64,000 bases of DNA from Bifidobacterium sp. (GCF_022647885.1 NZ_JALCLM010000001.1:1550001-1614000), one strand, 5' to 3'. Numbered from the stretch's first letter, positions 1-8,466 are shown. The notes: generated from the sequence alone by a model not told the origin. Program-made: numbers and translations.

Positions 1-190
1 CGATGCCGATCAGACGATGCCTGTTCTGTGCGGAGCGAACCACGAAATCAGGATGCTCATTCTCCCCGTCGACCATCTCGCCAAAAGGAATAGCATGACT
101 CGCTGTGTTGTGCTCAGCCAGCTCAAGAGCCCTGGCATAACGGGACTGCTCCCTGTTCTTTTTTTCGTCATTCGAAGAATTATCAGACAT
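1..190 (-). CDS. Hypothetical protein, N-terminal part (cut by window edge)
   Basis: A minus-strand frame starts with ATG at 190 and stays open to the window edge, giving 63 residues that begin MSDNSSNDEKKNREQSRYAR. The N-terminus is hydrophilic with no signal peptide or membrane segment. The visible end (HPDFVVRSAQNRHRLIGI) resembles the kind of segment seen in PD-(D/E)XK-like nucleases, but that is only an impression. It is divergent from an McrC remnant on the plus strand, so a link with a restriction locus is possible but not shown. I do not recognise the family. Confidence 0.5.
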   Translation of the reverse strand, partial: MSDNSSNDEKKNREQSRYARALELAEHNTASHAIPFGEMVDGENEHPDFVVRSAQNRHRLIGI

Positions 191-331
191 GAGGCAAGCA
201 TAACGCCATAGTCTTTACGACCATGCCCCTCAACACCGGGCATCTGCTCTACTACCTCAGGGTGTGAGAAAGCAACATTCGCAGACGCAGAGCCACATGC
301 AGATCAGGAACCGGCAAGATGCCGAAACGAA

Positions 332-793
332 TGGGCGAACGGGGCATTCCTGTTTCAGCTGCAGTACCTTTACGAGAATTACGTGGAATCAAAGCTTCGC
401 GAAACAATGGAGGGGTACACCATCCAAACCCAAGGATGCGGGAACCGAGGTATGTATCTTTTGGACCAGTCCAAGACGCTGAAGCTCAAACCGGATTTTC
501 ATCTGACTGCCGGTGGTAACACGATCATCATCGACACCAAATGGAAGACGCCGCATGCAAGGAGCGAAGGCAAGCCGGACCGCAACGACCTTTACCAGCT
601 ATTTGCATATAGCATCAAATTCCACGCAAAGAAAGTCGTTCTGTTGTACCCCAAGCAATCCAACAAGGACCCACAGCCGAAAACATACACATCAACCTGC
701 CCCGAAGTCACGATTATCGTCTGTTTTATAGACTTATTGAATGCCGAGCAGTCCTTTAGTAAGCTTGCCTGTTTGCTCAACAAATCTCCATGA
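332..793 (+). pseudogene. McrC-like 5-methylcytosine restriction component, C-terminal remnant
   Basis: The frame encodes the C-terminal part of an McrC-family protein, the nuclease partner of the McrB GTPase. Visible family features in order are a helix like LYENYVESKLRE, then LKPDFHL, IIIDTKWK (the D...DxK nuclease core) and NDLYQLFAY. Family members are usually several hundred residues long; here only about 150 are homologous, and the similarity starts upstream of any convincing start (first possible start is GTG at 383). No mcrB is present in the window. I read it as a truncated remnant, probably inactive. The frame is open back to 212 but that part does not look like McrC. A short functional derivative cannot be excluded. 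Confidence 0.6.
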
Positions 794-862
794 CAGAAGA
801 TTACTTGTCCCTTAGTGCCCCAACGATCTTGCGGTGCGTGGTGAACTGAGTCAAGGACAACA

Positions 863-894
863 GCAAGGCCCTTCACATGCGTGAAGGGTCTTGC
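863..894 (-). terminator. Hairpin downstream of the Gly/Ser-tailed membrane protein
   Basis: A 14-bp stem with one G-T wobble (863-876 with 881-894) and a 4-nt loop lies 18 bp past the stop of the minus-strand gene at 912-1934. There is no clear T tract, so it may terminate weakly or only stabilise the transcript. Confidence 0.45.
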
Positions 895-911
895 GAAATG
901 CCAAACATCAA

Positions 912-1934
912 TCAGCTAGAACCGCCATCGACAGTTTTTGATTCAAAGCACTGCCCCATACTGAGATAGAATCCCGATGGGCATGAAGTTGTAGCGCCGC
1001 TACCCGAGTTCCCACCGCCGTTCCCACTGCCCGAACCCCCACCACCATTGCTTCCGCCGCTGTTGCCGCCCGCTCCGGAACCTTTGCTGCCGGACGATCC
1101 GCCGCTCGAAGTCGTCTTTTTGCTGCTTGTCCCGCTTGACGTCCCACTGCTCTTTTTCGTGTTCGTTGCATTCGCGGCCGCCTGTGCCGCCGCCTCGGCA
1201 TCTGCCTTTTCCTTCGCTGCTTTCGCGTCGCCGACGGCCTGCACTTTGCCCGCCACGTTTCCAGCTTGGTCGCCCAGCGCCTTGATGTCCTTCGAGTCCT
1301 TGGTCTTGATGGCGTTGTCCAACGCCTCCCGGAGCTGCTCGCGCACCGTGTTGTCCTGCACTTTGCCGTCCGAGTCGGCCAAGGTCTGCTCGCCGTTGGC
1401 TATGGCGTCGGTCAATGTCTTCTGCGCGTCAGCGACCTCCTTAGCCGTCTTCGACTCGGTGACCTTGGCGGCACTGTCGGTGATGGCCTTGATGCTCGTA
1501 TCTACAGTCTTGGTCTGCTCGGCCAGCTTCGCCGTTTTGGCATCGAGGGTCTCGGTGTCGCCGTCCGCAGGGCAAGCTACAGGCTTGGGTGCCTCTGTTG
1601 CCACTGCCTTGGACAGCGCCTCCACGGTGGCTCCGTCGGCCACTTGTTCGGCGGTGATCGTCACCGTCTCGGCAACGTCCGTCTTCGCCTTGTCGAGGTC
1701 CGTGAGAGCGGCTGTGAACTGTTTCAGTTCCTTCTCGCAAGATGCGAGGGATTCCTGCCTGTGTTGTTCGTCGAGGTGTCGCTTGTAGGCGAGCCCGCCG
1801 GAGATGCCACCGGTGAGGAGCAGCACGAGGGCGCTGACCAGTGCGATGATTTTGACGCGCCTGCGGCTGTTCTGCACTTCGGGTGTCTCGTCACCGGTCT
1901 GGTCAAGGACTTGGGTCTGGTCGAGGTCGGTCAC
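912..1934 (-). CDS. Membrane-anchored coiled-coil protein with Gly/Ser-rich tail
   Basis: 340 residues. A short charged cytoplasmic head (1-27) is followed by one membrane segment (about 28-50), then an Ala/Lys/Thr/Asp-rich helical region (about 60-250) likely to form a coiled coil or helical bundle, then a low-complexity Ser/Gly/Asn tail (about 255-315) and a short end containing SCPSGFYLSMGQCF. The GTG start at 1934 has a good AAGGAG site 8 nt upstream. The role is unknown; topology suggests a surface-exposed or wall-spanning protein anchored by its N-terminus. Codon third positions are strongly G/C, clearly richer than the neighbouring genes, which points to transfer from a high-GC bifidobacterium-like donor. 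Two cysteines in the C-terminal end could form a disulfide. Confidence 0.8.
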   Translation of the reverse strand: MTDLDQTQVLDQTGDETPEVQNSRRRVKIIALVSALVLLLTGGISGGLAYKRHLDEQHRQESLASCEKELKQFTAALTDLDKAKTDVAETVTITAEQVADGATVEALSKAVATEAPKPVACPADGDTETLDAKTAKLAEQTKTVDTSIKAITDSAAKVTESKTAKEVADAQKTLTDAIANGEQTLADSDGKVQDNTVREQLREALDNAIKTKDSKDIKALGDQAGNVAGKVQAVGDAKAAKEKADAEAAAQAAANATNTKKSSGTSSGTSSKKTTSSGGSSGSKGSGAGGNSGGSNGGGGSGSGNGGGNSGSGATTSCPSGFYLSMGQCFESKTVDGGSS

Positions 1935-2106
1935 TTGGGGGCTCCTTATTATGGACGTGCTGTTAATTATTGTAATCGGACGCGAGGAAGGCTGTTGTTG
2001 ACATAGCTGCTCGTTGTCACTGTGAGCTCTCTTCGCGTTCTATACCTCTGTTATGCGTCCGTAACAGGGAGATACAATATATATGCACCATCCTGCACAC
2101 CCCCGA

Positions 2107-2128
2107 AATCGGGTACAAATCGGGTACA
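2107..2128. repeat. Tandem 11-bp repeat AATCGGGTACA x2
   Basis: AATCGGGTACA occurs twice back to back at 2107-2117 and 2118-2128. Short GGGTACA-type tandem motifs are the sort of sequence seen as integrase arm-binding sites beside attachment sites; here it lies 120 bp before a tRNA 3' fragment. The binding role is an inference. Confidence 0.6.
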
Positions 2129-2147
2129 TGACTATGCAAAGGTACGC
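2107..2147 (+). repeat. Left copy of a diverged 41-bp direct repeat
   Basis: The segment 2107-2147 aligns without gaps to 4679-4719, about 30 of 41 positions identical by eye, with conserved cores TCGGGTACAT and GGTACGC at the same 21-bp spacing. The two copies bracket the surface-protein gene. Confidence 0.5.
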
Positions 2148-2250
2148 ATTTCAGCGCAACTCAACGCTATGCTAGAATCACCGATAAACGTTGAAAACAA
2201 GCGGAAACGAGGACTCACGCATGACTACGCGACACAGCGCAAACAGCCCT

Positions 2251-2295
<45 letters not shown>

Positions 2296-2443
2296 TTGGT
2301 CTTAATATGGGTTTTCATAATTCATGCGTGCGTTCGCACAAGCTTAACCATCACATCTCAATATGATCTTACAAAATCACCTGTTAGATGCCTAGCAATA
2401 GGAATCCCTGTGCTCGTGTGCATAGTTTTCTACTGAGTACTGT

Positions 2444-2507
2444 AACTGTGCATATCAGCACGCATGGAAGCTGAATACAGGTGCTTCACGTGCTCTATTG
2501 CACAGTT
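2444..2507. repeat. 64-bp palindromic intergenic repeat, copy 1
   Basis: Ends are AACTGTGCA and its inverse TGCACAGTT. The interior arms also pair imperfectly (ATATCAGCACGC against GTGCTCTAT), so the element can fold into a long hairpin. The copies at 2537-2600 and 33674-33737 have exactly the same length and ends. Confidence 0.75.
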
Positions 2508-2536
2508 TGCGTTCCCCCTCACGGAGCACGAAGCAT

Positions 2537-2600
2537 AACTGTGCATATCAGCACGCGAAACCGCGCAATCAGAGTGCTTCACGTGCTGTTTTGCACAGTT
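2537..2600. repeat. 64-bp palindromic intergenic repeat, copy 2
   Basis: Same 9-bp inverted ends and 64-bp length as copy 1, which lies 30 bp away. The outer parts (AACTGTGCATATCAGCACGC and the GTGCTTCACGTGCT arm) are nearly identical to copy 1; the centre differs. It lies 21 bp beyond the stop codon of the surface-protein gene, so it could also act as its terminator. Confidence 0.75.
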
Positions 2601-2621
2601 TCAACCGTGCTCTGCTACTAC

Positions 2622-4394
2622 TTACGATTGATCTTCTACTGCTACCTGGAAGGTGAGTTGTCCGTAATAGTTACCAGACTTCGCACTCTCTGGCACTACA
2701 CCACCAATAAACCTCGCCTGCAAGGTCGCACTCACCGGAGTATCAGAAGAACCAGCAGCCACCAAAAGCCCGCCAGACTGGGAATCCAACAACGAAGCCT
2801 GCTGATTCACCCGCAACTCATAGGCCAACGAACGACCACCAGAACTCAACAACAACGGGCTACCACTAATATCCTTCAACCGCACCACCACACGCTCATC
2901 CGACTCCACCAGAGCAGTATTCACCTGCAGGTTCGCGTTATCACCAACCCACTCGGATACATCACCAGCCCGATTACCATCCAACACGAACCCAGCAGGC
3001 AACGTCACCACCACACCACCACTAATCTGACCCGTCACCACCACACTATGATCCCCAGCACCCACCTGATTAAGACCATGAGAATTCACACGCACCGTCC
3101 GTATCACCGGCTTAGTTGCCTTATTCGACCAACCAGTCGTGGCACTACCATCCTCCTGACCCCACACATACAAGGAATAATCCCTATCCACATCCAAATC
3201 CCCCAACACCATATTCCCGCCAGAAGTGTTACCAGACGCCACCACAGTGCCATCTGTAGCCTGAGGATCCACCAACTTCCAACCCAACCGGTCACCCGCC
3301 AGATCAGACGAACCCTCAAGATCCAACACCCACTCACCACCCACATCAGCAACATCAACCACCACACCAGTCGGTGCACCTTGAGTCTCATCAACAAACG
3401 TCAGCTGTACATCACCCACACCAGCCTGCGACTGATCACCACTATCAGCAGACAACACCAAACCATCCAAACCCAAACGAAAAGCAGGACGCAAACCAAA
3501 ATAGGTGTTGTTCGCATTCTGGTTACTCACAGCACCGTCCTTGTTCAAAACGGAAACAGACGAAATTGATCTGTTCCAATAAGCAGTACGTAACCACGAG
3601 CCTAAAGTACTACTCCCGTTGCAAGCCCCACCAGAGCACCGGCGCTTCAGTTTATCAGCAGATTTTGTACCATTTTCTGCGTTGAAGTACTCAGCCATAT
3701 CACCTGTCGACAGAGGGAAGACACGATAAACACCTTTAGAGTTCTCTTCTTCATTCCCGTAGCTCATATTGCAACCGCTTTCATTGACGCACACCGCATT
3801 TAATGACGTAGCATCGCCAAAATTGTCACGCTCTATCGGCGCATAATACGTATCAGAGTCTAAAGCCTTTGATGCTTTCGCCACGTTTGACTCATACCCA
3901 GAACCAGCGTCAAACGCATTCATGTTGGTATCAGCAAACTTGAAATAACCTGTAACCATGTCTTCGGCCCACAACAACACCTGCCCGGCACCTACCGAAG
4001 TTGTTAACGAATTAGCATACGTAGTCGAAAGACTGAGGGGATTACGAATCTTCGGCTCGTTTACGCCTTTACCGAGTAACAGATATTTACCATTGTTTTG
4101 CGCGGTGTAGCCAGGGGCACTAGGATCAGTCAACCCACCTGACTTGCCGAAGAGTACTTTACGAGCATTCGCCTCACTCGTAATACTCCTCATCGGCATC
4201 TCACCATCCGCCAACGCACTGAAATACCCATCAGCACCATACCGAGGAGTAAACCCATCAGCAGCCACCGCACGCTCAACCGGAGACACCACCCCAGCCA
4301 ACACCACCAACCCAGTAACCACCACAAGCACCACCGACAACAACCACACACGAATCGCACCCAAACGACCCTCACCCACAAATAACCTACCCAT
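2622..4394 (-). CDS. Secreted surface protein with DUF6273-like region
   Basis: 590 residues from ATG at 4394, chosen because a classical signal peptide follows directly (MGRLFVGEGRLG, then a long hydrophobic stretch ending near VERAVAA) and GGCGGGGTGG precedes it; a GTG at 4427 would extend it by 11 residues. The N-terminal half (to about residue 325) ends in WLRTAYWN...FGLRPAFRL, the pattern of DUF6273-type modules in bacterial surface proteins. The C-terminal half looks like beta-sandwich modules and finishes SGNYYGQLTFQVAVEDQS; no LPXTG or C-terminal membrane anchor is seen. The coding strand of the C-terminal half is extremely rich in G and T, unlike neighbours. An 11-G tract lies 33-43 bp upstream of the ATG, suggesting phase-variable expression. 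Likely an adhesin or glycan-interacting protein; the exact role is unknown. Confidence 0.8.
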   Translation of the reverse strand: MGRLFVGEGRLGAIRVWLLSVVLVVVTGLVVLAGVVSPVERAVAADGFTPRYGADGYFSALADGEMPMRSITSEANARKVLFGKSGGLTDPSAPGYTAQNNGKYLLLGKGVNEPKIRNPLSLSTTYANSLTTSVGAGQVLLWAEDMVTGYFKFADTNMNAFDAGSGYESNVAKASKALDSDTYYAPIERDNFGDATSLNAVCVNESGCNMSYGNEEENSKGVYRVFPLSTGDMAEYFNAENGTKSADKLKRRCSGGACNGSSTLGSWLRTAYWNRSISSVSVLNKDGAVSNQNANNTYFGLRPAFRLGLDGLVLSADSGDQSQAGVGDVQLTFVDETQGAPTGVVVDVADVGGEWVLDLEGSSDLAGDRLGWKLVDPQATDGTVVASGNTSGGNMVLGDLDVDRDYSLYVWGQEDGSATTGWSNKATKPVIRTVRVNSHGLNQVGAGDHSVVVTGQISGGVVVTLPAGFVLDGNRAGDVSEWVGDNANLQVNTALVESDERVVVRLKDISGSPLLLSSGGRSLAYELRVNQQASLLDSQSGGLLVAAGSSDTPVSATLQARFIGGVVPESAKSGNYYGQLTFQVAVEDQS

Positions 4395-4426
4395 AAGAGA
4401 ACCACCCCGCCAAAGCGAAAACAGCA

Positions 4427-4437
4427 CCCCCCCCCCC
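4427..4437 (-). repeat. Poly-G tract (11 G on the coding strand)
   Basis: Eleven consecutive C on plus are eleven G on the strand of the surface-protein gene, just upstream of its start. In the surface-protein frame a TGA (4446-4448) closes the tract upstream, while another frame is open from an ATG at 4537 through the tract into out-of-frame sequence; adding or losing G would change which frame is joined. Homopolymers of this length are prone to slippage. Confidence 0.8.
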
Positions 4438-4901
4438 GCGACCGGTCACAAACACCACTAAGCAGCATGAGATACCAACACACACCAGACCACACCACGA
4501 CAGAGAAACACCAAACGAACAATATGCACAACATCATACACTATGTAGGTTTTTACTGATTTAGCTAAACTTTGCTTGCGCGAGCATGATCACAAAACGT
4601 GAACTCATCACACTAACGAAGTTGCAATATCCCTTATTTCAGGCAAATTCCTAATAGTGCACTATCCTGCGCAGTAAGAATCGAAGACATCTCGGGTACA
4701 TAATCTCGCAACGGTACGCCTTCAAGGCAAGCAGCCCAAACTCATGTAAATATCGCTACCACAACGAGATGCAAACCTTTACGCTTCTCATACTCATATT
4801 TGTGCTGTTCGATAGCCATTAATACATCAACCAGCCCAAAACGATGTCAAAGTGAGCTGCCACTCCCCAAGCACAATTACAATACTTAAGCCCAACTAAG
4901 C
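4438..4901. other. Non-coding stretch upstream of the surface-protein gene
   Basis: I find no convincing gene here. It should carry the surface-protein promoter; a TATGAT (minus strand, near 4537) is a possible -10 element but the -35 is poor. It also contains the second copy of the 41-bp direct repeat (4679-4719). Confidence 0.4.
4679..4719 (+). repeat. Right copy of a diverged 41-bp direct repeat
   Basis: Partner of 2107-2147. TCGGGTACAT (4692-4701) and GGTACGC (4713-4719) are conserved at identical spacing. No tRNA-like sequence accompanies this copy. Confidence 0.5.
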
Positions 4902-5480
4902 TCAAAGAACCAGCTTCGCTACACTATCTAAATCTTTGGGCACATTTAGCGAGGGTCCTGAAACCTTGGCATTTGGCAACGATGATCGACTTTGCCTCAG
5001 CATTAATACCACATACGCGCTCAGAGATGCTATGGTCAGCAGCCCAACCCACCCAATAATAGGTAAGTTCGTCCCAATAAACACATTACCAAAGCTTGGA
5101 AATGCCGCTGGGGTGTAGATAACCTCAACTCCTTGTAGTGCAAACACTGCTCCGAGGAGTAGAGAGCTCAAACTTCCGACATATGGCAGTATGCACCAGA
5201 TACGTCGAAGTCCACTGTCATTTAAGCGTCTTGCCCCTATGGCAAGCGTTGGTACAAAGGTTATTACAGTCCATAGCAAGCCACACCACGCCATGATGGA
5301 TGACTGGCTTAATGAGAGGAGGAACACTACCACGGAATTGGTAAACATCCACCACCAAAACTCACTTCGGGTTGCCTTGCCAGAGAATACGGTAAACCTC
5401 TTGAAGAACAGCAGCGTCGCCTCGCCCCATCGCGCAGCATGACGTGGTTTACACACATACAATGTTGTTGGACATTGCAT
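4902..5480 (-). CDS. DUF805 family membrane protein
   Basis: Small integral membrane protein of the DUF805 family (function unknown; about four membrane segments). Family features seen are FFKRFTVFSGKATRSEFWWW near the N-terminus and PTLAIGARRLNDSGLRRIW at the cytoplasmic loop. Membrane segments follow at the EFWWW stretch, the ITFVPTLAIG stretch, the SLSSLLLGAVFAL stretch and the GWVGLLTIASLSAY stretch; a hydrophilic tail of about 30 residues closes the protein. ATG at 5480 gives 192 residues and puts the domain start at a typical distance; starts at 5504 and 5573 are also possible. It lies downstream of the two-component operon on the same strand, 320 bp away, but nothing proves a functional link. 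Confidence 0.75.
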   Translation of the reverse strand: MQCPTTLYVCKPRHAARWGEATLLFFKRFTVFSGKATRSEFWWWMFTNSVVVFLLSLSQSSIMAWCGLLWTVITFVPTLAIGARRLNDSGLRRIWCILPYVGSLSSLLLGAVFALQGVEVIYTPAAFPSFGNVFIGTNLPIIGWVGLLTIASLSAYVVLMLRQSRSSLPNAKVSGPSLNVPKDLDSVAKLVL

Positions 5481-5573
5481 ACTTCTCTTCTTCTGATTCC
5501 GCATAATCCCCCGATTTGCTGAACCTTCCCGTTCTCTGACAGACCACCCGACCAGTAGTGTTACTCCTGGCAT

Positions 5574-5893
5574 CAGAGGGAGAAATTGCTTTACTCCTCA
5601 ACCCGAGCACAGCAATCCGCGAATGCGCCATCCCAGTGGCACACTCCCTCAAGCCTGAGTGTAATTAAGGAATATCGCTTTTGATGTAGTCAAATTCTCA
5701 GCTTCTGTACCACAAAAAGCTGAATTTTACTAAAGAAAATAATTCGAGTCACCTGTATGCACCGAGATTCTGTTGATACACGCATACAGATAGTTGCGAT
5801 CACGCACATCAGCAACGTAGTGCTCGTGATTCTCAAACAAACACTACAACTACGGCTGCGGCTGCAGTCACGCTTACAGACTCACACTGTGAG
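5574..5893. other. Non-coding stretch between kinase gene and DUF805 gene
   Basis: No gene is seen. AAATTC(T)CAGCTT and AAGCTGAATTT around 5690-5730 can form an imperfect hairpin, which may end transcription from the kinase gene. The promoter of the DUF805 gene should also be here. Confidence 0.4.
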
Positions 5894-7195
5894 TTACTGT
5901 TCATCATCACTCAAGATATTGTCATCGTTCGCAACGCGGATTGCAATGGTCCATTCACCATCCTCAGTGTTTGTTTGAATATCGCCTCCAAGACTTTCCA
6001 CCGTTCTTGTGATAAGCCTAAGACCAACCCCGTTTGACTCTTGTGAACCAGCTGTTTGCTCATTGCAAAGATTTGAGGCGAGAATGCCAAAACCTCGACT
6101 GCCTAAACCTACGCGAAACAAGTATTCGCCAGGTTTGCCATGTCTTGCAATATTATTACTTAACTCATCTAACAATCTCGATACCGCAGTGATTTGCCGA
6201 TGCGTAAGCTGATCACGATTACCGGTAATGTCAATATGTCCAGAAAATCCAAGTGCCGCTAGACGCTTTTGAGCTTTGCACGCTTGTTTGGTTAAATCAT
6301 AGCCTGCGCTCTTGAAGCTAGGCTTGGCCGCAACATCTTCTTCGCCCTCATCTATTGAATCGGTAGATCCATCCAGCACCTGTACGTGACTGTCCTCATG
6401 AAGGATTGTCGAATTCGTGGCATCCTGACTGACATCAACATAGCCCACATGTTCATGATGCTGTTCAAAACTTTTCCGTGCAGGCTCAATTACATTAGTT
6501 CTCAGGTGATGAAGCACTTCGCTCACCATCACTTCAACCTCAACAATTTCAGCTTTCTCATCATCCTTGATTGTTGGATCGCTGAGCCATAAACGACACC
6601 GCTGCACAATGTGCGTTAAATCACCTGCGACCTGATCATGTATGACATGGAGATTTTCCAATCTCTCATCTTGAAACAAGATTCGTTGCTGACTTAATTC
6701 GTGTTCTTTCTGAACTTGCAAGGCATCAGCTTGCTTTCGAATGGCAAACCCAACAAGAGCAGACACCAAGTAGCTTCCCGATAGGCCAACGGTTCCCGGT
6801 GAAATACCACTATCAAAAATGACTGCAGACAACATAGAAGCTACAACGTTGAGCGCAACGCATGAGGATGACACCCATAGACGTTCTCTTCGCGCTAATA
6901 CACCAATAGCGAACCATGTGCCCCAAAAGGCTGTTGGCCCTTCTACCGTAACGGGAACTAGAGATACACCAGCACTGAGTACAGCCATCAGCACACAGCA
7001 GATTGTGGGTTTCGCAGGAAGACAGATAAGCAACAATGAGTAGAGAACAATAAATATCACTCCTGCTAATGACAGCCCAGGTGTTACCACAAGTTCCACC
7101 ACCATGAACAGCAGGCAGCACAACGAGCCAAAAATATCAGAAACGGCAAACTTCAAACCATTCCTGACGACGTGGCTATGATGAACTTCAAACAC
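5894..7195 (-). CDS. NarL-type sensor histidine kinase
   Basis: 433 residues. The N-terminal third (about 15-150) is made of hydrophobic segments, a multi-pass membrane sensor. Then come a coiled region (EHELSQQRILFQDERLENLH) and a dimerisation segment with the probable phospho-acceptor His in NLHVIHDQVAGDLTHI, as in HisKA_3-like kinases. The C-terminus has the ATPase fold: LLDELSNNIARHG (N box) and ESNGVGLRLITRTVESLGGD (G2 box). The kinase contains an acidic linker of about 60 residues (VDVSQDATNS...EGEEDVA) before the ATPase part, longer than usual. GTG start at 7195 directly follows the TGA of the response-regulator gene, so the pair is translationally coupled. The signal is not evident from sequence. 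Confidence 0.85.
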   Translation of the reverse strand: MFEVHHSHVVRNGLKFAVSDIFGSLCCLLFMVVELVVTPGLSLAGVIFIVLYSLLLICLPAKPTICCVLMAVLSAGVSLVPVTVEGPTAFWGTWFAIGVLARRERLWVSSSCVALNVVASMLSAVIFDSGISPGTVGLSGSYLVSALVGFAIRKQADALQVQKEHELSQQRILFQDERLENLHVIHDQVAGDLTHIVQRCRLWLSDPTIKDDEKAEIVEVEVMVSEVLHHLRTNVIEPARKSFEQHHEHVGYVDVSQDATNSTILHEDSHVQVLDGSTDSIDEGEEDVAAKPSFKSAGYDLTKQACKAQKRLAALGFSGHIDITGNRDQLTHRQITAVSRLLDELSNNIARHGKPGEYLFRVGLGSRGFGILASNLCNEQTAGSQESNGVGLRLITRTVESLGGDIQTNTEDGEWTIAIRVANDDNILSDDEQ

Positions 7196-7825
7196 TCAAA
7201 TCAACCCATCTCGAATACAAATAGCTATGGCTTCAGTCCTGCTGTGCGCATTAAGTTTCGCATATCCTCTTTTCATGTGCACTTTCACTGTTGCTGGGCT
7301 CATACCTAATCTAACGGCGATAGAATCAAGCGTTCTACCTTGAGAAAACAATCGAAAAATCTCACACTCTGTGTCGTTTAGAGTGAGGATTGTGCCAGGA
7401 CCAGGCCAATACATCGCCGAACTAACTTTGGTGACTCGTCCTAATGTTCTGACGATATCTGTAACACTGTCATCTTTGTTCAGTAAGGCACTAATACCAT
7501 ATCGTTGCAGGTCCTCCGCGCGTTCACCCGTTGACAGTGCTGTAATCCCCACAACATAGACTTGTGGATGGTCTTGGGTCAGTTTTCGCGCAAAATCGAT
7601 GCCCATCATGCTCGGCATCGACATATCGGTCAAGACCACTTGCGGTAAACCACATTCAAGACCACAAAGGTTTAAGGCATTCTCCGGATGGGTTGTAGTC
7701 CATAACACCCGCAACGGTGCTTTGCTGCGACGAAAAAGAATCTCGAGGTAATCAACTGCATAGGGATCATTGTCCACAATTCCTACTCGCAACGGGTTCT
7801 CGGAGTGCTCTGATTCACCATCCAC
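7196..7825 (-). CDS. LuxR/NarL-family response regulator
   Basis: About 209 residues: receiver domain first (LRVGIVDNDPYAVD acidic pocket, phospho-acceptor Asp in VVLTDMSMPSMMG, Lys in LLNKDDS), then a LuxR helix-turn-helix near the C-terminus (TLNDTECEIFRLFSQGRTLDSIA...SPATVKVHMKRGYAKL). It binds DNA when phosphorylated by the kinase encoded immediately downstream. I prefer the GTG start at 7825 because GAGAGGAG stands 9 nt upstream; a TTG at 7849 would extend it by eight residues. Targets are unknown. Confidence 0.88.
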   Translation of the reverse strand: MDGESEHSENPLRVGIVDNDPYAVDYLEILFRRSKAPLRVLWTTTHPENALNLCGLECGLPQVVLTDMSMPSMMGIDFARKLTQDHPQVYVVGITALSTGERAEDLQRYGISALLNKDDSVTDIVRTLGRVTKVSSAMYWPGPGTILTLNDTECEIFRLFSQGRTLDSIAVRLGMSPATVKVHMKRGYAKLNAHSRTEAIAICIRDGLI

Positions 7826-8115
7826 TAATGACCACTCCTCTCTCGACAAACCGAGATGTATTCAATTCACAACGATTAAAAAACTTTTCTGAATTAAGTT
7901 TTCCTTGATACAAGGACACTCCTCCGATAAGAAATATCTACAGAGAATTTGTTACACAGGAATTGTCATCTTTCTGCTTATCTTCTTAAGAACAGTCAAT
8001 GTTTGGATAGTCGTAGTTGAGTAGTCTCTGCTGCGCTCGAAATAGCACGGTGTGTACCTCTGGGAAGCACGCTGCTGCTTATATGATGGAACAACTGGAG
8101 ACATCAGGAGACATC

Positions 8116-8466
8116 ATGTATAAGCCCACATCAATAGATGAATATATTGAAGCTCAACGACTAGATGCACAACCACGTTTGAAGCTCATCAGAAAGACTT
8201 TCGCTGCCGCACTACCACTAGCAACAGAGAAAATCACTTGGAACATGCCCACGTTTTGGCAAGTTCACAACATCATTCATTTTGCCGCATGGAAACACCA
8301 CATTGGCATTTATCCTGGAGATCAGGCAATCATACACTTTTCGCAGCGCTTACAAGAGTTCCCAACAAGTAAGGGAAGCTTTAGCATTCCAGACGAGGCA
8401 GAGCTTCCTCTTCCCCTGCTCTCAGATATTGCTCACTGGTGTTTAGAAACATATAACCATCAGTGA
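8116..8466 (+). CDS. DUF1801 (YdhG-like) domain protein
   Basis: 116 residues. The protein shows the DUF1801 pattern: IDEYIEAQ at the start, ITWNMPTFW, then IIHFAAWKHHIGIYPG and a Ser/Gly stretch ending SFSIPDEAELPLPLL. Members of this family include YdhG and proteins similar to iron chaperones, but the biochemical role of most is not established. ATG at 8116 is supported by CAGGAG seven nt before it; the frame is open further upstream but without a family match. It stands alone, convergent with glgX. Confidence 0.8.
   Translation: MYKPTSIDEYIEAQRLDAQPRLKLIRKTFAAALPLATEKITWNMPTFWQVHNIIHFAAWKHHIGIYPGDQAIIHFSQRLQEFPTSKGSFSIPDEAELPLPLLSDIAHWCLETYNHQ

Noticed and set aside
1048-2006. Two long plus-strand open frames (246 residues each)
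   Set aside because: They overlap the GC-rich minus-strand gene, which has a good ribosome site and a sensible domain layout; high GC opens antisense frames.
2481-3569. A 362-residue plus-strand open frame
   Set aside because: It is the antisense of the surface-protein gene; the product is low-complexity His/Thr/Arg, an effect of the A/C-rich plus strand.
4190-4537. A 115-residue frame starting at ATG 4537 and running through the poly-G tract
   Set aside because: The product is mostly Cys/Trp/Val and overlaps the surface protein in another frame; kept only as part of the slippage argument.
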